Notes: generated by a model from the letters alone, not told the origin. Positions 1-6,902 are shown, counted from the first letter of the stretch. The stretch is DNA of 7,054 nucleotides from Candidatus Hydrogenedentota bacterium (GCA_003552765.1 PUOI01000481.1:1-7054); one strand, 5' to 3'. Numbers and translations are program-made.

Positions 1-2
1 CC

Positions 3-743
3 GAGTTTGAGGAAGTGCTCACCGGCGCCAAGGCGGGTGACGAGAAACAGTGTGAAGTCACTTTGCCCGACCACATGCCCAACGAAGCGTTGCGAGGAGA
101 GAAGGCGCAGTTCACCCTGAAGGTGAAGGAGGTCAAGCGCCGACAGAAACCGGAATTGAACGATGAATTCGCTCAAAGCCTTGGTTACGATAGTCTCTCC
201 GATATGCGGGAGAAGGTCCGCGAGAGTATTCAACAACAGTATAACTCCGTGCTTGACTCCAGGATGCGGGAACGGGCTACGGACGAGCTGGTTGATAAAG
301 CGAGCTTTGAATTGCCTCAATCCTGGGTCACGCGTCTGACGGATTCCTATCTTGAGGAACTTCGTTCGGAGGCGGGCTATGAAGAAGATGAGACTGGCTC
401 CGAGGAAGAGGAGGCGGAGTGGCGCAAGCAGGCCCAGGAACGCGCCGAGCGGGAAATCAAACGGATGACGGTCTTCACTAGCATCATCCGGAACGAGAAC
501 CTGCAAGCAACCGAGGAAGACTTTGAGGACGAAGCCGAGCGTATGACGCAAAACTACGGCATGGGAGCCTCTGTGCGAGATGTGGCCCAAGTCTTGATGT
601 CGGGTCAAATGCGCTCCCAGACCGAGGACCAGATTTTGCGGCGCAAGGCTTTGGACCTGCTTCTCGAGCATGCTACAATAACGGAAAAGGAAATAGACAA
701 GAGCGAACTCGAAGACGCTGATGAAGCGGAAAGCGAATCCTGA
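3..743 (+). CDS. tig: Trigger factor, C-terminal part (5' end outside window)
   Basis: Trigger factor is the ribosome-bound chaperone and peptidyl-prolyl isomerase that meets nascent chains in the cytosol. The frame is open from base 3, so about 246 C-terminal residues are visible of a protein usually about 430-450 long; the ribosome-binding domain and most of the PPIase domain lie upstream. The visible part opens with the end of the FKBP-like PPIase domain, then the family hallmark [19 protein letters not shown]. It continues into the long helical C-terminal domain that forms the chaperone arms. That domain carries a very acidic stretch ([14 protein letters not shown]) and the protein ends in an acidic tail ([13 protein letters not shown]). 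GTG at 15 is an internal valine codon, not a start. The TGA stop at 741-743 overlaps the clpP ATG by one base, so the two are almost certainly co-transcribed and translationally coupled. Confidence is high from the motif and the clpP context. Confidence 0.94.
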   Translation, partial: EFEEVLTGAKAGDEKQCEVTLPDHMPNEALRGEKAQFTLKVKEVKRRQKPELNDEFAQSLGYDSLSDMREKVRESIQQQYNSVLDSRMRERATDELVDKASFELPQSWVTRLTDSYLEELRSEAGYEEDETGSEEEEAEWRKQAQERAEREIKRMTVFTSIIRNENLQATEEDFEDEAERMTQNYGMGASVRDVAQVLMSGQMRSQTEDQILRRKALDLLLEHATITEKEIDKSELEDADEAESES

Positions 744-1366
744 TGGACATGAAGAATCCGATGGACGTTCGCGGGGTTACCATTTATGAACAGACAAGCC
801 GTGGTGAGCGCCTGTACGACATTTATTCAAGGTTACTCGCCGACCGGATCGTCTTTCTAGGGATGCCCGTGGATGACCTGGTGGCGAACTACATCATCGG
901 CCAGTTGTTGTTCCTTGAGGCCGAGGATCCGGACAAGGACATCCAGTTGTACATCAACACCCCCGGCGGCAGCGTGACGGCGGGATTGGCGATTTACGAC
1001 ACCATCCAGTACATTCGCCCCAATGTGTCAACCATCTGCTTGGGACAGGCCGCAAGCATGGGCGCCGTGCTCATGGCGGCCGGAACGAGCGGCAAGCGGT
1101 TCAGCCTGCCCTACGCCCGGTTCCTGTTGCATCAGCCTATGGGCGGCGTGCATGGACAGGCTTCGGATATTGACATTCAAGCCAAGGAAATCATCCGTAT
1201 TGGCGAGATGATTGATGAGATCCTTGTGAAGCACACCGGCCAGCCCTTGGAAGTCATCCGCAGGGATAGCGACCGGGACTTCTTCATGGGCGCGGAAGAG
1301 GCCAAGGAGTACGGGCTGATCGATGAAGTCCTGCGCCGCGAAGATGCTTCGTTGCAAATGAACTAA
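743..1366 (+). CDS. clpP: ATP-dependent Clp protease proteolytic subunit ClpP
   Basis: ClpP is the serine peptidase that forms a 14-subunit barrel and degrades proteins fed to it by ClpX or ClpA-type AAA+ unfoldases in the cytosol. The 207-residue length is normal. The catalytic triad is visible: Ser105 in [10 protein letters not shown], His130 in FLLHQPMGG and Asp179 in DSDRDFF. The spacings (25 and 49) match E. coli ClpP. The N-terminal [17 protein letters not shown] and the glycine-rich [16 protein letters not shown] segments are also family signatures. The chosen ATG overlaps the tig stop (TGATG). No strong Shine-Dalgarno precedes it, which suits re-initiation after tig. Met3 (749) and Met7 (761) are alternative starts and would shorten only the propeptide region. 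The usual partner clpX does not follow; an intrinsic terminator and a convergent gene come next. Confidence 0.98.
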   Translation: MDMKNPMDVRGVTIYEQTSRGERLYDIYSRLLADRIVFLGMPVDDLVANYIIGQLLFLEAEDPDKDIQLYINTPGGSVTAGLAIYDTIQYIRPNVSTICLGQAASMGAVLMAAGTSGKRFSLPYARFLLHQPMGGVHGQASDIDIQAKEIIRIGEMIDEILVKHTGQPLEVIRRDSDRDFFMGAEEAKEYGLIDEVLRREDASLQMN

Positions 1367-1403
1367 GAGGTGGGGGAGTCCCCCCCTTGCCCAAGGCCTA
1401 TTG

Positions 1404-1437
1404 AAGCGCCGCCGTACAAAAAAACGGCGGCGCTTTT
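1404..1437 (+). terminator. Intrinsic terminator after clpP
   Basis: A perfect 12-bp inverted repeat (AAGCGCCGCCGT at 1404-1415 and its complement at 1424-1435) encloses an 8-base A-rich loop. It ends in a run of four T (1434-1437), 37 bases past the clpP stop. This is a standard rho-independent terminator for the tig-clpP transcript. Read on the minus strand it also lies just beyond the convergent carboxypeptidase gene, but there the stem is followed by CAATAGG rather than a T run. Any effect on that gene would be weaker. Confidence 0.85.
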
Positions 1438-1466
1438 CGCAGGCGTCCGGCAGCGCGGCCGAACGG

Positions 1467-2651
1467 TCAATGCGGAGTGGAGGCGTGCGCGCGGAGGACG
1501 GGGGAGACCGCAACCACTTCCGCGAGGAAATTCCGCCCCTGGCTGCGTAGATAGTCCGCGTCATACTCCTCCCAGTAGAGATATTTTTCGGTTACCACCA
1601 TGGAGCCGCCAAGCGCTTCGTGGTAGAACCCCCGCGCCTGTTGGGAGGCCTCGCTGTGCCCGATGTTGTCAAGAGAAACAATATGGGCCGCTATAGACTC
1701 CATGATGGGCATGTACCGTTCGGAGGCGGCGGGCGTGTAAAACAGCGATGTGAAGGTCCTGTTCGTCGTGGCGTGAAGATCAAATCCCCACCAGGCGCTG
1801 GTCACATTTCGCTCCAGATAGTCCTTCATGTTGCGGATCTCCACGGGCGAATCCGTGTTCCACCGCCTGTTCAAATCGTATCCTTGCGTGCATAGCCGGT
1901 GGATGCCTCGGTATATCCCATCGGGGTTGGCGTGAGGCAAGAAATGGAATCGGTAGTCGTCATCGAACGCGCGCGTCTCGTCCCGAAAGACGTCCAGCAC
2001 ATAGGCTATCATGCCGTCCAGCTGATAGGACCCGGTTGTCTCTCCGGGGTGTTGGCGGGTCAGCGCCACGATGTCGCGCTTCTCATCATCGGGAACGCCG
2101 GGATCCGAGATCCGCATCGCGTACATGTCCCTGCCCTTGTGACTCCGGCCAATCACACCCACGGTCACGTATTCGCAATCTTGATGCTGCGTCACTTGTT
2201 CCACGGTGTTCCGGTAAGGAAAAGGGAGGTAATTCGCGATGTAGACCGTATCGGACTGGAATTCCTGTGAGAATCCGCCTCCGACGGTCTCATCCATTCG
2301 TTGGTAGTCCAATCCCTCCAACGGCGTCTCGGAGTAGAGCAATCTGTAGTTCGAGGGCATGCGGCTTTCGCCAAGATTCGTGAACTCGAAGGAAACCGTT
2401 TTTCCTTCCACGCCTCGAAGCCTGAAGTGCACATAACCGAGAGGGCTATAGTTTTGTTCGTCCTCTAAGGTTAGGCTGAAATGCGTTTCATCGCGTGAAT
2501 CCACCGAAACGCCGCCGCCGGAATCAAAATCCGTGTCAAATTGAATTTGGCCGCCATCGCTTGCCGCCGAAGTGCTCGCAAGGATCGCCATCAACAATCC
2601 CAGCGCCGCGTGAGCGCCCCATGACGAGAACCGCTTGTTGGCGTGCGTCAT
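1467..2651 (-). CDS. Exported M14-family zinc carboxypeptidase, CCP/AGBL-like
   Basis: A 394-residue predicted metallocarboxypeptidase that removes C-terminal residues from peptides; the substrate cannot be told from sequence. The zinc ligands are visible as His201 and Glu204 in RQHPGE and His293 in FDLHATT. NPDGIYRGIHR (242-252) and GYDLNRRW (257-264) match the substrate-binding signatures of the cytosolic carboxypeptidase (M14B, CCP/AGBL) subfamily. Glu355 in VVTEKY is the likely general base. Residues about 35-150 resemble the beta-rich N-terminal domain that precedes the catalytic domain in CCPs. Unlike the eukaryotic cytosolic enzymes, this one begins with a Sec-type signal peptide: KR, then a hydrophobic core about residues 13-25, with likely cleavage near STSAAS. 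It is therefore probably periplasmic or secreted. The ATG is supported by a strong AAAAGGAGG ribosome site seven bases upstream. The gene stands alone, convergent with clpP and divergent from the reductase. Confidence 0.9.
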   Translation of the reverse strand: MTHANKRFSSWGAHAALGLLMAILASTSAASDGGQIQFDTDFDSGGGVSVDSRDETHFSLTLEDEQNYSPLGYVHFRLRGVEGKTVSFEFTNLGESRMPSNYRLLYSETPLEGLDYQRMDETVGGGFSQEFQSDTVYIANYLPFPYRNTVEQVTQHQDCEYVTVGVIGRSHKGRDMYAMRISDPGVPDDEKRDIVALTRQHPGETTGSYQLDGMIAYVLDVFRDETRAFDDDYRFHFLPHANPDGIYRGIHRLCTQGYDLNRRWNTDSPVEIRNMKDYLERNVTSAWWGFDLHATTNRTFTSLFYTPAASERYMPIMESIAAHIVSLDNIGHSEASQQARGFYHEALGGSMVVTEKYLYWEEYDADYLRSQGRNFLAEVVAVSPVLRAHASTPH

Positions 2652-2658
2652 TTACCCG

Positions 2659-2667
2659 CCTCCTTTT
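2659..2667 (-). promoter_or_regulatory. Strong Shine-Dalgarno of the carboxypeptidase gene
   Basis: The minus strand reads AAAAGGAGG here, seven bases before the ATG at 2651-2649. It is the strongest ribosome-binding site in the window and fixes this start, which also gives an intact signal peptide. Confidence 0.85.
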
Positions 2668-2736
2668 CATGTGTGGACTGGGCTTCGCCGGACTTTTCGT
2701 TGGATTTCATTGTGTACGCCACGCCCCTGTTGACGC

Positions 2737-2765
2737 ATAATGACAAAGACCTCGGCTCCGATCAA
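2737..2765 (-). promoter_or_regulatory. Candidate sigma70-type promoter for the carboxypeptidase gene
   Basis: On the minus strand a TTGATC box (2765-2760) and a CATTAT box (2742-2737) are separated by exactly 17 bases. Each matches four of six consensus positions. Transcription would begin near 2730, leaving a leader of about 80 bases before the ATG. The placement is right, but matches this weak occur by chance in any sequence of this size. Confidence 0.35.
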
Positions 2766-2854
2766 CGTTGCCGGTAGGGCCGTTCGCGAGAAGCGGGCTG
2801 CGGCCGGAGTCTGGCGATTTGTTTAGGAAAAACTACGTATGGAGGCCGCGAAAC

Positions 2855-2863
2855 TGATATACT
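2855..2863 (+). promoter_or_regulatory. Candidate extended -10 promoter for the aldo/keto reductase gene
   Basis: The bases TGATATACT form an extended -10 element (TGn followed by TATACT, five of six matches to TATAAT). No recognisable -35 box lies 16-18 bases upstream, which is typical of extended -10 promoters. The element is about 74 bases before the reductase ATG and fires away from the carboxypeptidase gene, so the two genes would be divergently transcribed from one intergenic region. Confidence 0.5.
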
Positions 2864-2936
2864 GCCTTTAGGCCGTGGTGGGTTCGGCAGAAGGTTTCGG
2901 TCATTTTCGCATCTCGAATAACAAGGAGAACCACTG

Positions 2937-3878
2937 ATGAGCAGGATAGGAAGGCGCAGTTTCTTGCGGACCGCCGCCGGCGCCGCGTTGGGGGCGGGCC
3001 TTGGAAGCGCGTTCACCACACAGCAGGGCGGGTTGGTCTTTGCAGAAGAAGCGGCGAACAACGCGATACCCACCCGCCGTCTCGGCAAGATCGGCTATGA
3101 AGCCACAATATTCAGCCTGGGAGCGGGCGGAAACACGCCCATCATGGACTTGGAGCAACGGGACACCGGCGTGGCTATTGTCAATCGCGCCCTTGATCTG
3201 GGCGTCAACTACATCGACACGGCGGCCTCGTATGGCGGCGGAGATAGCGAGGTCATTGTAGGCGATGTCATGAAGGACCGGCGGGACGAGGTGTTTCTCG
3301 CGACCAAGACGCGCCAGCGCTCGGCGGAAGGGCTTAGGGAAAACGAGTTCGAGCAGAGCTGCGAACGCCTGCAAACGGATTACATTGACCTCTATTTCTT
3401 CCATGCCGTGCATACCATTGATGATCTTGACACTGTGCTGGACCGGGACAACGGTCCCGTGACCGTATTCGAGGAGTTGCGGGAGGAAGGCCGGATTGGG
3501 AATATCGGAATCAGTAGCCATTCCAGCGCTACCCTGATGGAGGCGATGGACCGATACGACTTTGACTGCGTCTTTATGACCGTCAATCCCGCCGGCCTGA
3601 GCATGGACGATCCGGATTATCTGCGAGAGATGCTGGCGATGGCGCAGGAAAAGGACATCGGGACCGTCGCCATGAAAATCCCCGCGAGGGGCGGCGTTCT
3701 TGACCGGGGCGTCACAATGGAAGAAAGCCTCGGATACGCCTTGAGCCTCCCCATCGCGACTGCCAACATTGGCATTTCCAGCGTGGAGATCCTGGAAGAA
3801 AACGTGGAGCTAGCCAAGGCGTTCACCTCCCTTGATGATGAGAAGCTTACCGAGCTGGAGGAGCGCGCCCGTAGCTAA
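2937..3878 (+). CDS. Tat-signal aldo/keto reductase
   Basis: A 313-residue aldo/keto reductase, an NAD(P)H-dependent TIM-barrel oxidoreductase acting on carbonyls; the substrate is unknown. It opens with a twin-arginine leader, GRRSFLRTAAGAALGAG (Arg6-Arg7, hydrophobic run about 12-26), so it is probably exported folded through the Tat pathway. The AKR tetrad is present: Asp94 in YIDTAASYG, Tyr99, Lys124 in ATKT and His156 in YFFHAVH. GRIGNIGISSHS (185-196) is the usual mid-barrel strand. IGISSVEILEENVELAKAF near the end matches the cofactor-side C-terminal segment of the family. The start has a good AAGGAG site eight bases upstream. Export is odd for a pyridine-nucleotide enzyme: Tat allows the cofactor to be carried across, but NAD(P) recycling in the periplasm is unexplained. 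Family assignment is secure; export is inferred from the leader. Confidence 0.93.
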   Translation: MSRIGRRSFLRTAAGAALGAGLGSAFTTQQGGLVFAEEAANNAIPTRRLGKIGYEATIFSLGAGGNTPIMDLEQRDTGVAIVNRALDLGVNYIDTAASYGGGDSEVIVGDVMKDRRDEVFLATKTRQRSAEGLRENEFEQSCERLQTDYIDLYFFHAVHTIDDLDTVLDRDNGPVTVFEELREEGRIGNIGISSHSSATLMEAMDRYDFDCVFMTVNPAGLSMDDPDYLREMLAMAQEKDIGTVAMKIPARGGVLDRGVTMEESLGYALSLPIATANIGISSVEILEENVELAKAFTSLDDEKLTELEERARS

Positions 3879-3906
3879 GGAAGTTGATGATCGGCATTGC
3901 CCCATC

Positions 3907-3959
3907 GCGTGCCGCCCGCCGCACCTAGCCGGAGGCACAGGATTCGGCGGGCAGCACGC
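3907..3959. other. Large GC-rich hairpin after the aldo/keto reductase gene
   Basis: An inverted repeat of 15 positions with one C/A mismatch (3907-3921 against 3945-3959) encloses a 23-base loop. It begins 28 bases past the reductase stop. No T run follows (next bases GCCCAATG), so it is not a classical intrinsic terminator. It may protect the transcript 3' end, act as a weak terminator, or be an intergenic palindromic repeat. The remainder of the 184-base gap before the next gene shows no recognisable promoter. Confidence 0.6.
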
Positions 3960-4062
3960 CGCCCAATGTTTGGTTGCGCCTGATCGGTCGCCTCGGAAGG
4001 CAAAAGGTTTGCGCCGTTTGGGAAATGGGGCGTAGACGTGTGGTACGGAGGTATTGCGTATT

Positions 4063-5211
4063 ATGCATCACGAGACAACTGGCCGCCATTCGGCCATGGC
4101 GGTGTTTGTTTGGGTATCGTTTCTCGTGGTGGCTGGCGCGGGCATCGGTCTGACGTTGTATTTGACGGCGGCCCATTTCACAGGCCAACTCTACAACATT
4201 TGCGCGCCGGACACGGGGTGTGGCGCTGTTTTGGAGAGCGACCTCGCGGTCATCTTTGGGGTTCCAACGGCGACCTACGGGCTACTATTCTATGTGACGC
4301 TGCTGGTCGCCGCCCTGCTCTATCCCACCATCCAGCCCCACTATCAGGCGATAGCTGTCAACGTGGTAGGCATTCTCACCGGGCTTGGGGTCATCATCTC
4401 GGTGTTGCTCACCATCTATTCCTACGTGGCCGTGGAGGCCTTCTGTCATTTCTGTCTGGCTTCTTTCGGGCTGGTCGCTTTGTTGGCGGGGCTTGTGGCG
4501 TACTGGAAGCATTTCGCCCTGAAGCGCCGAGGCTCGGGCAGCACGCTGTTGGGCCGGCGCGTGTCGCGTATCGCCATGCGGGTTTCCGCCGTGCTGCTCG
4601 TGGGGATTGGCATCTTGTTCGTCCATGCTTTGGGACCGCCTGGGGGGCCGGGGCCGCAAGCTCAGCTGGACGAAGACTTCGACGGCCTCGGCCGGGCGAT
4701 TGGCCGGCCCGGGGTAGGCCTTGGCGATCCGAATGCGCCTCACGAGGTCATCGAGTTTTTTGATCTCGAGTGTCCAGCCTGCCAAGAATTCGCGCGGGAA
4801 GTGTTTCCCGAAATCAAGGAACGCTACATCGATACCGGCCGGGTGTATTGGATTCTAGCGCCGTATCCGCTCGACATGTACCCGAATTCGTTTCCCGCCC
4901 ACATCGCGCATGAGCTTGTTCCTTTTGACCAATACCATGAGGCCAAACAGGAACTCATGGAAAACGCGGACCGCTGGGGTTCGGCTGCCACGGATAATCC
5001 CATGCCGTACCTTGAGGAGTTCTTGGCGGAGTATGGGCTTTCGCGAGATCTGATTACGGAGGAGCGGCGCGAGGTCTTACGCAACCAGCAGGAACGCGTG
5101 CGGCGGCTCCTTGGAGGGGTTGAAGCCAGCCCCATATTCATCATAAACGGCGAACCGAGAATCGGTTCCCCCTCCCTGGGCCAATGGGGGGCGCGGTTCG
5201 CGGAACCCTAA
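4063..5211 (+). CDS. VKOR-DsbA fusion, disulfide-bond-forming membrane oxidase
   Basis: A 382-residue membrane protein joining a vitamin K epoxide reductase (VKOR) domain to a DsbA/thioredoxin-fold domain. In bacteria VKOR does the job of DsbB, passing electrons from DsbA-type thiol oxidases to quinone; a fusion carries both steps of oxidative folding. The VKOR part (about 12-148) has roughly four membrane segments, the loop cysteine pair Cys47 and Cys53 (ICAPDTGC) and the quinone-side Cys128-Cys131 (CHFC). A fifth membrane segment (about 170-190) and a Gly/Pro-rich linker lead to the periplasmic domain (about 220-382). This has the redox motif CPAC (Cys237, Cys240) in EFFDLECPACQEF and the cis-proline loop SPIFIING (Pro357). 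The ATG at 4063 is chosen because GGAGG lies 11 bases upstream; the in-frame TTG at 4054 would be only two bases from that site. Met12 (4096) is a further alternative. Confidence 0.92.
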   Translation: MHHETTGRHSAMAVFVWVSFLVVAGAGIGLTLYLTAAHFTGQLYNICAPDTGCGAVLESDLAVIFGVPTATYGLLFYVTLLVAALLYPTIQPHYQAIAVNVVGILTGLGVIISVLLTIYSYVAVEAFCHFCLASFGLVALLAGLVAYWKHFALKRRGSGSTLLGRRVSRIAMRVSAVLLVGIGILFVHALGPPGGPGPQAQLDEDFDGLGRAIGRPGVGLGDPNAPHEVIEFFDLECPACQEFAREVFPEIKERYIDTGRVYWILAPYPLDMYPNSFPAHIAHELVPFDQYHEAKQELMENADRWGSAATDNPMPYLEEFLAEYGLSRDLITEERREVLRNQQERVRRLLGGVEASPIFIINGEPRIGSPSLGQWGARFAEP

Positions 5212-5247
5212 TCGTTTGCCTGCGTTTCAATCGGGGTTGCCCTTCTC

Positions 5248-5276
5248 TTTACTTTTGCGGCGGGCTTTGCCAAAAT
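5248..5276 (+). promoter_or_regulatory. Candidate weak promoter before the transporter gene
   Basis: TTTACT (5248-5253) and CAAAAT (5271-5276) are separated by 17 bases, and each matches four of six sigma70 positions. The site lies about 80 bases before the transporter ATG, in the only gap that could hold a promoter for the transporter-rnhA pair. The match is weak. Confidence 0.27.
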
Positions 5277-5356
5277 GCGGCTGAACCCTTCCACGTCAAA
5301 TCAGTAATCGAGCCAAACAGACACAACCCCTCTTCGAGTTGAAAGCCGCAAACGCC

Positions 5357-6310
5357 ATGAGTTCCGCCACCGTTCACCGCCGAATCGGGTTTCTTTATGT
5401 GTTCCTCGCCATGGCGCTATGGAGCACGGCGGAGGTGGTCGTCCGGTTTATCGTCGATGACATCCCAGCCCTTCAGCTCGGGGCGGTGCGTTTCGTCGTG
5501 GGCGGGCTGTTCTTGCTGGCCTTTGTGCCGGGGGAACTGCGGCGGCGCGATTTGCGGCTCAACCGCCAGATCCTATTCCACGCGGCATGGATGGCCTTGA
5601 TCGGGATGACCGTGGCCAACATCTGCTTTCAATACAGCCTGGAACACGCGGGCGCGGGCGTCGTGGCCACGCTCTTCGGGGCCAATCCCATCATGGTGGC
5701 CGTCCTTGGGGCCATTATGTTGCGCGAACCGCTGACAGGTCCCAAGCTGACAGGCGTCCTGCTAGGGTTCGCGGGGCTGCTCGTGTTGGCGACCAGTGAA
5801 ACCTCCGAGGTGTTCACCCTGCTCGGCTTCACCCTGGCCTTCGTGTTTGTGTTCTGCTTTTCATTCTTCACGGTGGCGGTGAAGAAGTTCGCCGGCCCCT
5901 ACGCAGGGCTCCCCATCGTGGCGTTGTGCGCTGGGTTGGGCGGGGCCTATTTCATTCCCATCGCGCTTATCCACGGCGACTTCTCCTATTGGGCGAACTG
6001 GCGGGAACTCTGGCTCCCCCTCCTCTACCTTTCCATTGGCATCACGGGCCTGGCTTACCTGTTCTTCTTCATGGGGCTGGCGCGTGTTGACGCCACCCAG
6101 GCGGCGAGCATCATCCTGCTAAAACCGCCTCTCGCCACCGCGCTCGCGGCCCTCTTTCTCAACGAACCCATCACCTGGCGGTTAGCCGTCTCCATAGCGC
6201 TCGTCCTAGGCGGACTCTATCTGGTCATCATCGTGTACCGTGTCCGAAGCGTACTTCCCACGAAAGAGCCGGACGCCATGGCCGAGCCGAACCATGAAAC
6301 GTATTCTTGA
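5357..6310 (+). CDS. EamA/DMT-superfamily transporter
   Basis: A 317-residue integral membrane protein of the drug/metabolite transporter superfamily. Such proteins export or import small metabolites, and the substrate cannot be predicted here. The protein shows about ten hydrophobic segments arranged as two EamA repeats. The first starts at GFLYVFLAMALWSTAEVVVRF and closes with the hallmark MLREPLTGPKLTGVLLGFAGLLVL (121-144). The second closes with the parallel FLNEPITWRLAVSIALVLGGLYLV (267-290). A charged cytosolic tail follows. ATG at 5357 is preferred over the in-frame TTG at 5339, which would add six residues; neither has a convincing ribosome site, so the start is uncertain. The TGA stop directly abuts the rnhA ATG, implying a shared transcript. 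Confidence 0.9.
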   Translation: MSSATVHRRIGFLYVFLAMALWSTAEVVVRFIVDDIPALQLGAVRFVVGGLFLLAFVPGELRRRDLRLNRQILFHAAWMALIGMTVANICFQYSLEHAGAGVVATLFGANPIMVAVLGAIMLREPLTGPKLTGVLLGFAGLLVLATSETSEVFTLLGFTLAFVFVFCFSFFTVAVKKFAGPYAGLPIVALCAGLGGAYFIPIALIHGDFSYWANWRELWLPLLYLSIGITGLAYLFFFMGLARVDATQAASIILLKPPLATALAALFLNEPITWRLAVSIALVLGGLYLVIIVYRVRSVLPTKEPDAMAEPNHETYS

Positions 6311-6772
6311 ATGCAAAACACCGATAGCGACAAAGTCATCATATATACCGACGGCGGCTGTGACCCCAATCCGGGAGTGGGGGGCTGGGGCGCCGTGCTC
6401 TTTTACAAGGGTCGCCGCAAGGAACTGTCCGGCGGCGAGTCCAAGAGCACAAACAACCGGATGGAACTCACGGCGGCCATCAAGGCGCTCGAAGTGCTCA
6501 AGCGGCCCTGCAACGTGGTGTTGCACACCGATTCCGAATACTTGCAGAAAGGCATCACGCAGTGGCTGCCAAATTGGAAACGGCGGGGCTGGAAACGCAA
6601 GGGCGGCGCCGTGAAAAACGAAGACCTGTGGCGCCGGCTGGATGAGCTGATTCAACAGCATAACGTCGAATGGCGCTGGGTCAAGGGACACGCCGGGGAC
6701 ACCGAAAACGAACGCTGCGACGAACTGGCGAACGAGGCCATCCAGGATTTACGCCAGAAAGGGAAATACTAA
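6311..6772 (+). CDS. rnhA: Ribonuclease HI
   Basis: RNase HI cuts the RNA strand of RNA-DNA hybrids, clearing R-loops and primers in the cytosol. The 153-residue length equals the typical bacterial enzyme. All active-site residues are visible: Asp14 in [12 protein letters not shown], Glu52 in NNRMELTA, Asp74 in LHTDSEYL, His127 in VKGHAGD and Asp137 in NERCDELAN. Spacing is close to that of E. coli RNase HI (Asp10, Glu48, Asp70, His124, Asp134). The basic substrate-binding protrusion is also present ([15 protein letters not shown], about 85-99). The ATG follows the transporter stop without a gap (TGAATG) and has no evident Shine-Dalgarno, so translation probably depends on coupling to the upstream gene. 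The pairing with a transporter looks like simple co-transcription rather than shared function. Confidence 0.97.
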   Translation: MQNTDSDKVIIYTDGGCDPNPGVGGWGAVLFYKGRRKELSGGESKSTNNRMELTAAIKALEVLKRPCNVVLHTDSEYLQKGITQWLPNWKRRGWKRKGGAVKNEDLWRRLDELIQQHNVEWRWVKGHAGDTENERCDELANEAIQDLRQKGKY

Positions 6773-6780
6773 CGCCCCCC

Positions 6781-6807
6781 GTAGCGCCGGCGTCTCGCCG
6801 GCATTAC
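6781..6807. repeat. Intergenic palindrome 1 after rnhA
   Basis: A perfect 7-bp stem (GCCGGCG at 6786-6792 with CGCCGGC at 6796-6802) and a 3-base TCT loop sit inside a GTA...TAC boundary. It starts eight bases past the rnhA stop and is not followed by T residues. It could aid transcript ending, but its form resembles REP-like dispersed palindromes. Copy number elsewhere cannot be judged from one window. Confidence 0.55.
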
Positions 6808-6825
6808 AAACAATTCCTAGAAGGG

Positions 6826-6853
6826 GACAGGCCCGTTAGGACCGGGGGATGTC
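6826..6853. repeat. Weak imperfect palindrome between the two clear ones
   Basis: GACA (6826-6829) pairs with TGTC (6850-6853), and inside it CCCG (6832-6835) pairs with CGGG (6843-6846) around a 7-base loop, with small internal asymmetry. The pairing is short and may be chance; it is listed because it lies between two clearer palindromes. Confidence 0.25.
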
Positions 6854-6865
6854 AAAGGCCGAACC

Positions 6866-6902
6866 GTAGAAGCGGCGCCCTCGCCGCTTTCCGACGTTCT
6901 AC
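6866..6902. repeat. Intergenic palindrome 2 next to the group II intron end
   Basis: An 8-bp perfect stem (AAGCGGCG at 6870-6877 with CGCCGCTT at 6882-6889) has a CCCT loop. The element is bounded by GTAGAA (6866-6871) and TTCTAC (6897-6902); the outer arm shares its two A with the inner stem, so the two pairings compete. Like palindrome 1 it begins GTAG and ends in TAC, which suggests related dispersed elements. The predicted intron end is 17 bases away. Confidence 0.5.

Noticed and set aside
1372..1384. GGGGG-AGT-CCCCC mini-hairpin just after clpP
   Set aside because: The stem is five bases and no T run follows; the better terminator is 20 bases further on.
1028..1564. 178-codon minus-strand open frame over clpP
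   Set aside because: It lies opposite the conserved clpP coding sequence and across its terminator; the protein resembles nothing and is a GC-rich antisense shadow.
4054..4062. TTG start for the VKOR-DsbA gene
   Set aside because: Only two bases separate it from the GGAGG ribosome site; the ATG at 4063 has workable spacing.
4285..4785. 166-codon minus-strand open frame opposite the VKOR-DsbA gene
   Set aside because: Low-complexity Arg/Gln/Pro-rich translation opposite a gene with intact motifs.
5152..5168. Perfect 7-bp hairpin (GAACCGA-GAA-TCGGTTC) near the end of the VKOR-DsbA gene
   Set aside because: It lies inside coding sequence with no following T run; probably chance or codon-driven.
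5195..5207. GGTTC-GCG-GAACC hairpin at the VKOR-DsbA stop codon
   Set aside because: Only five pairs and followed by CTAATCGTTT; too weak to call a terminator.
6206..6691. 161-codon minus-strand open frame opposite rnhA
   Set aside because: rnhA has all active-site residues in the plus frame; this frame is its complement.
6821..6831. GGGGACAGG segment resembling repeats common in some planctomycete genomes
   Set aside because: Too short to assign to a family, and no second copy is visible in the window.
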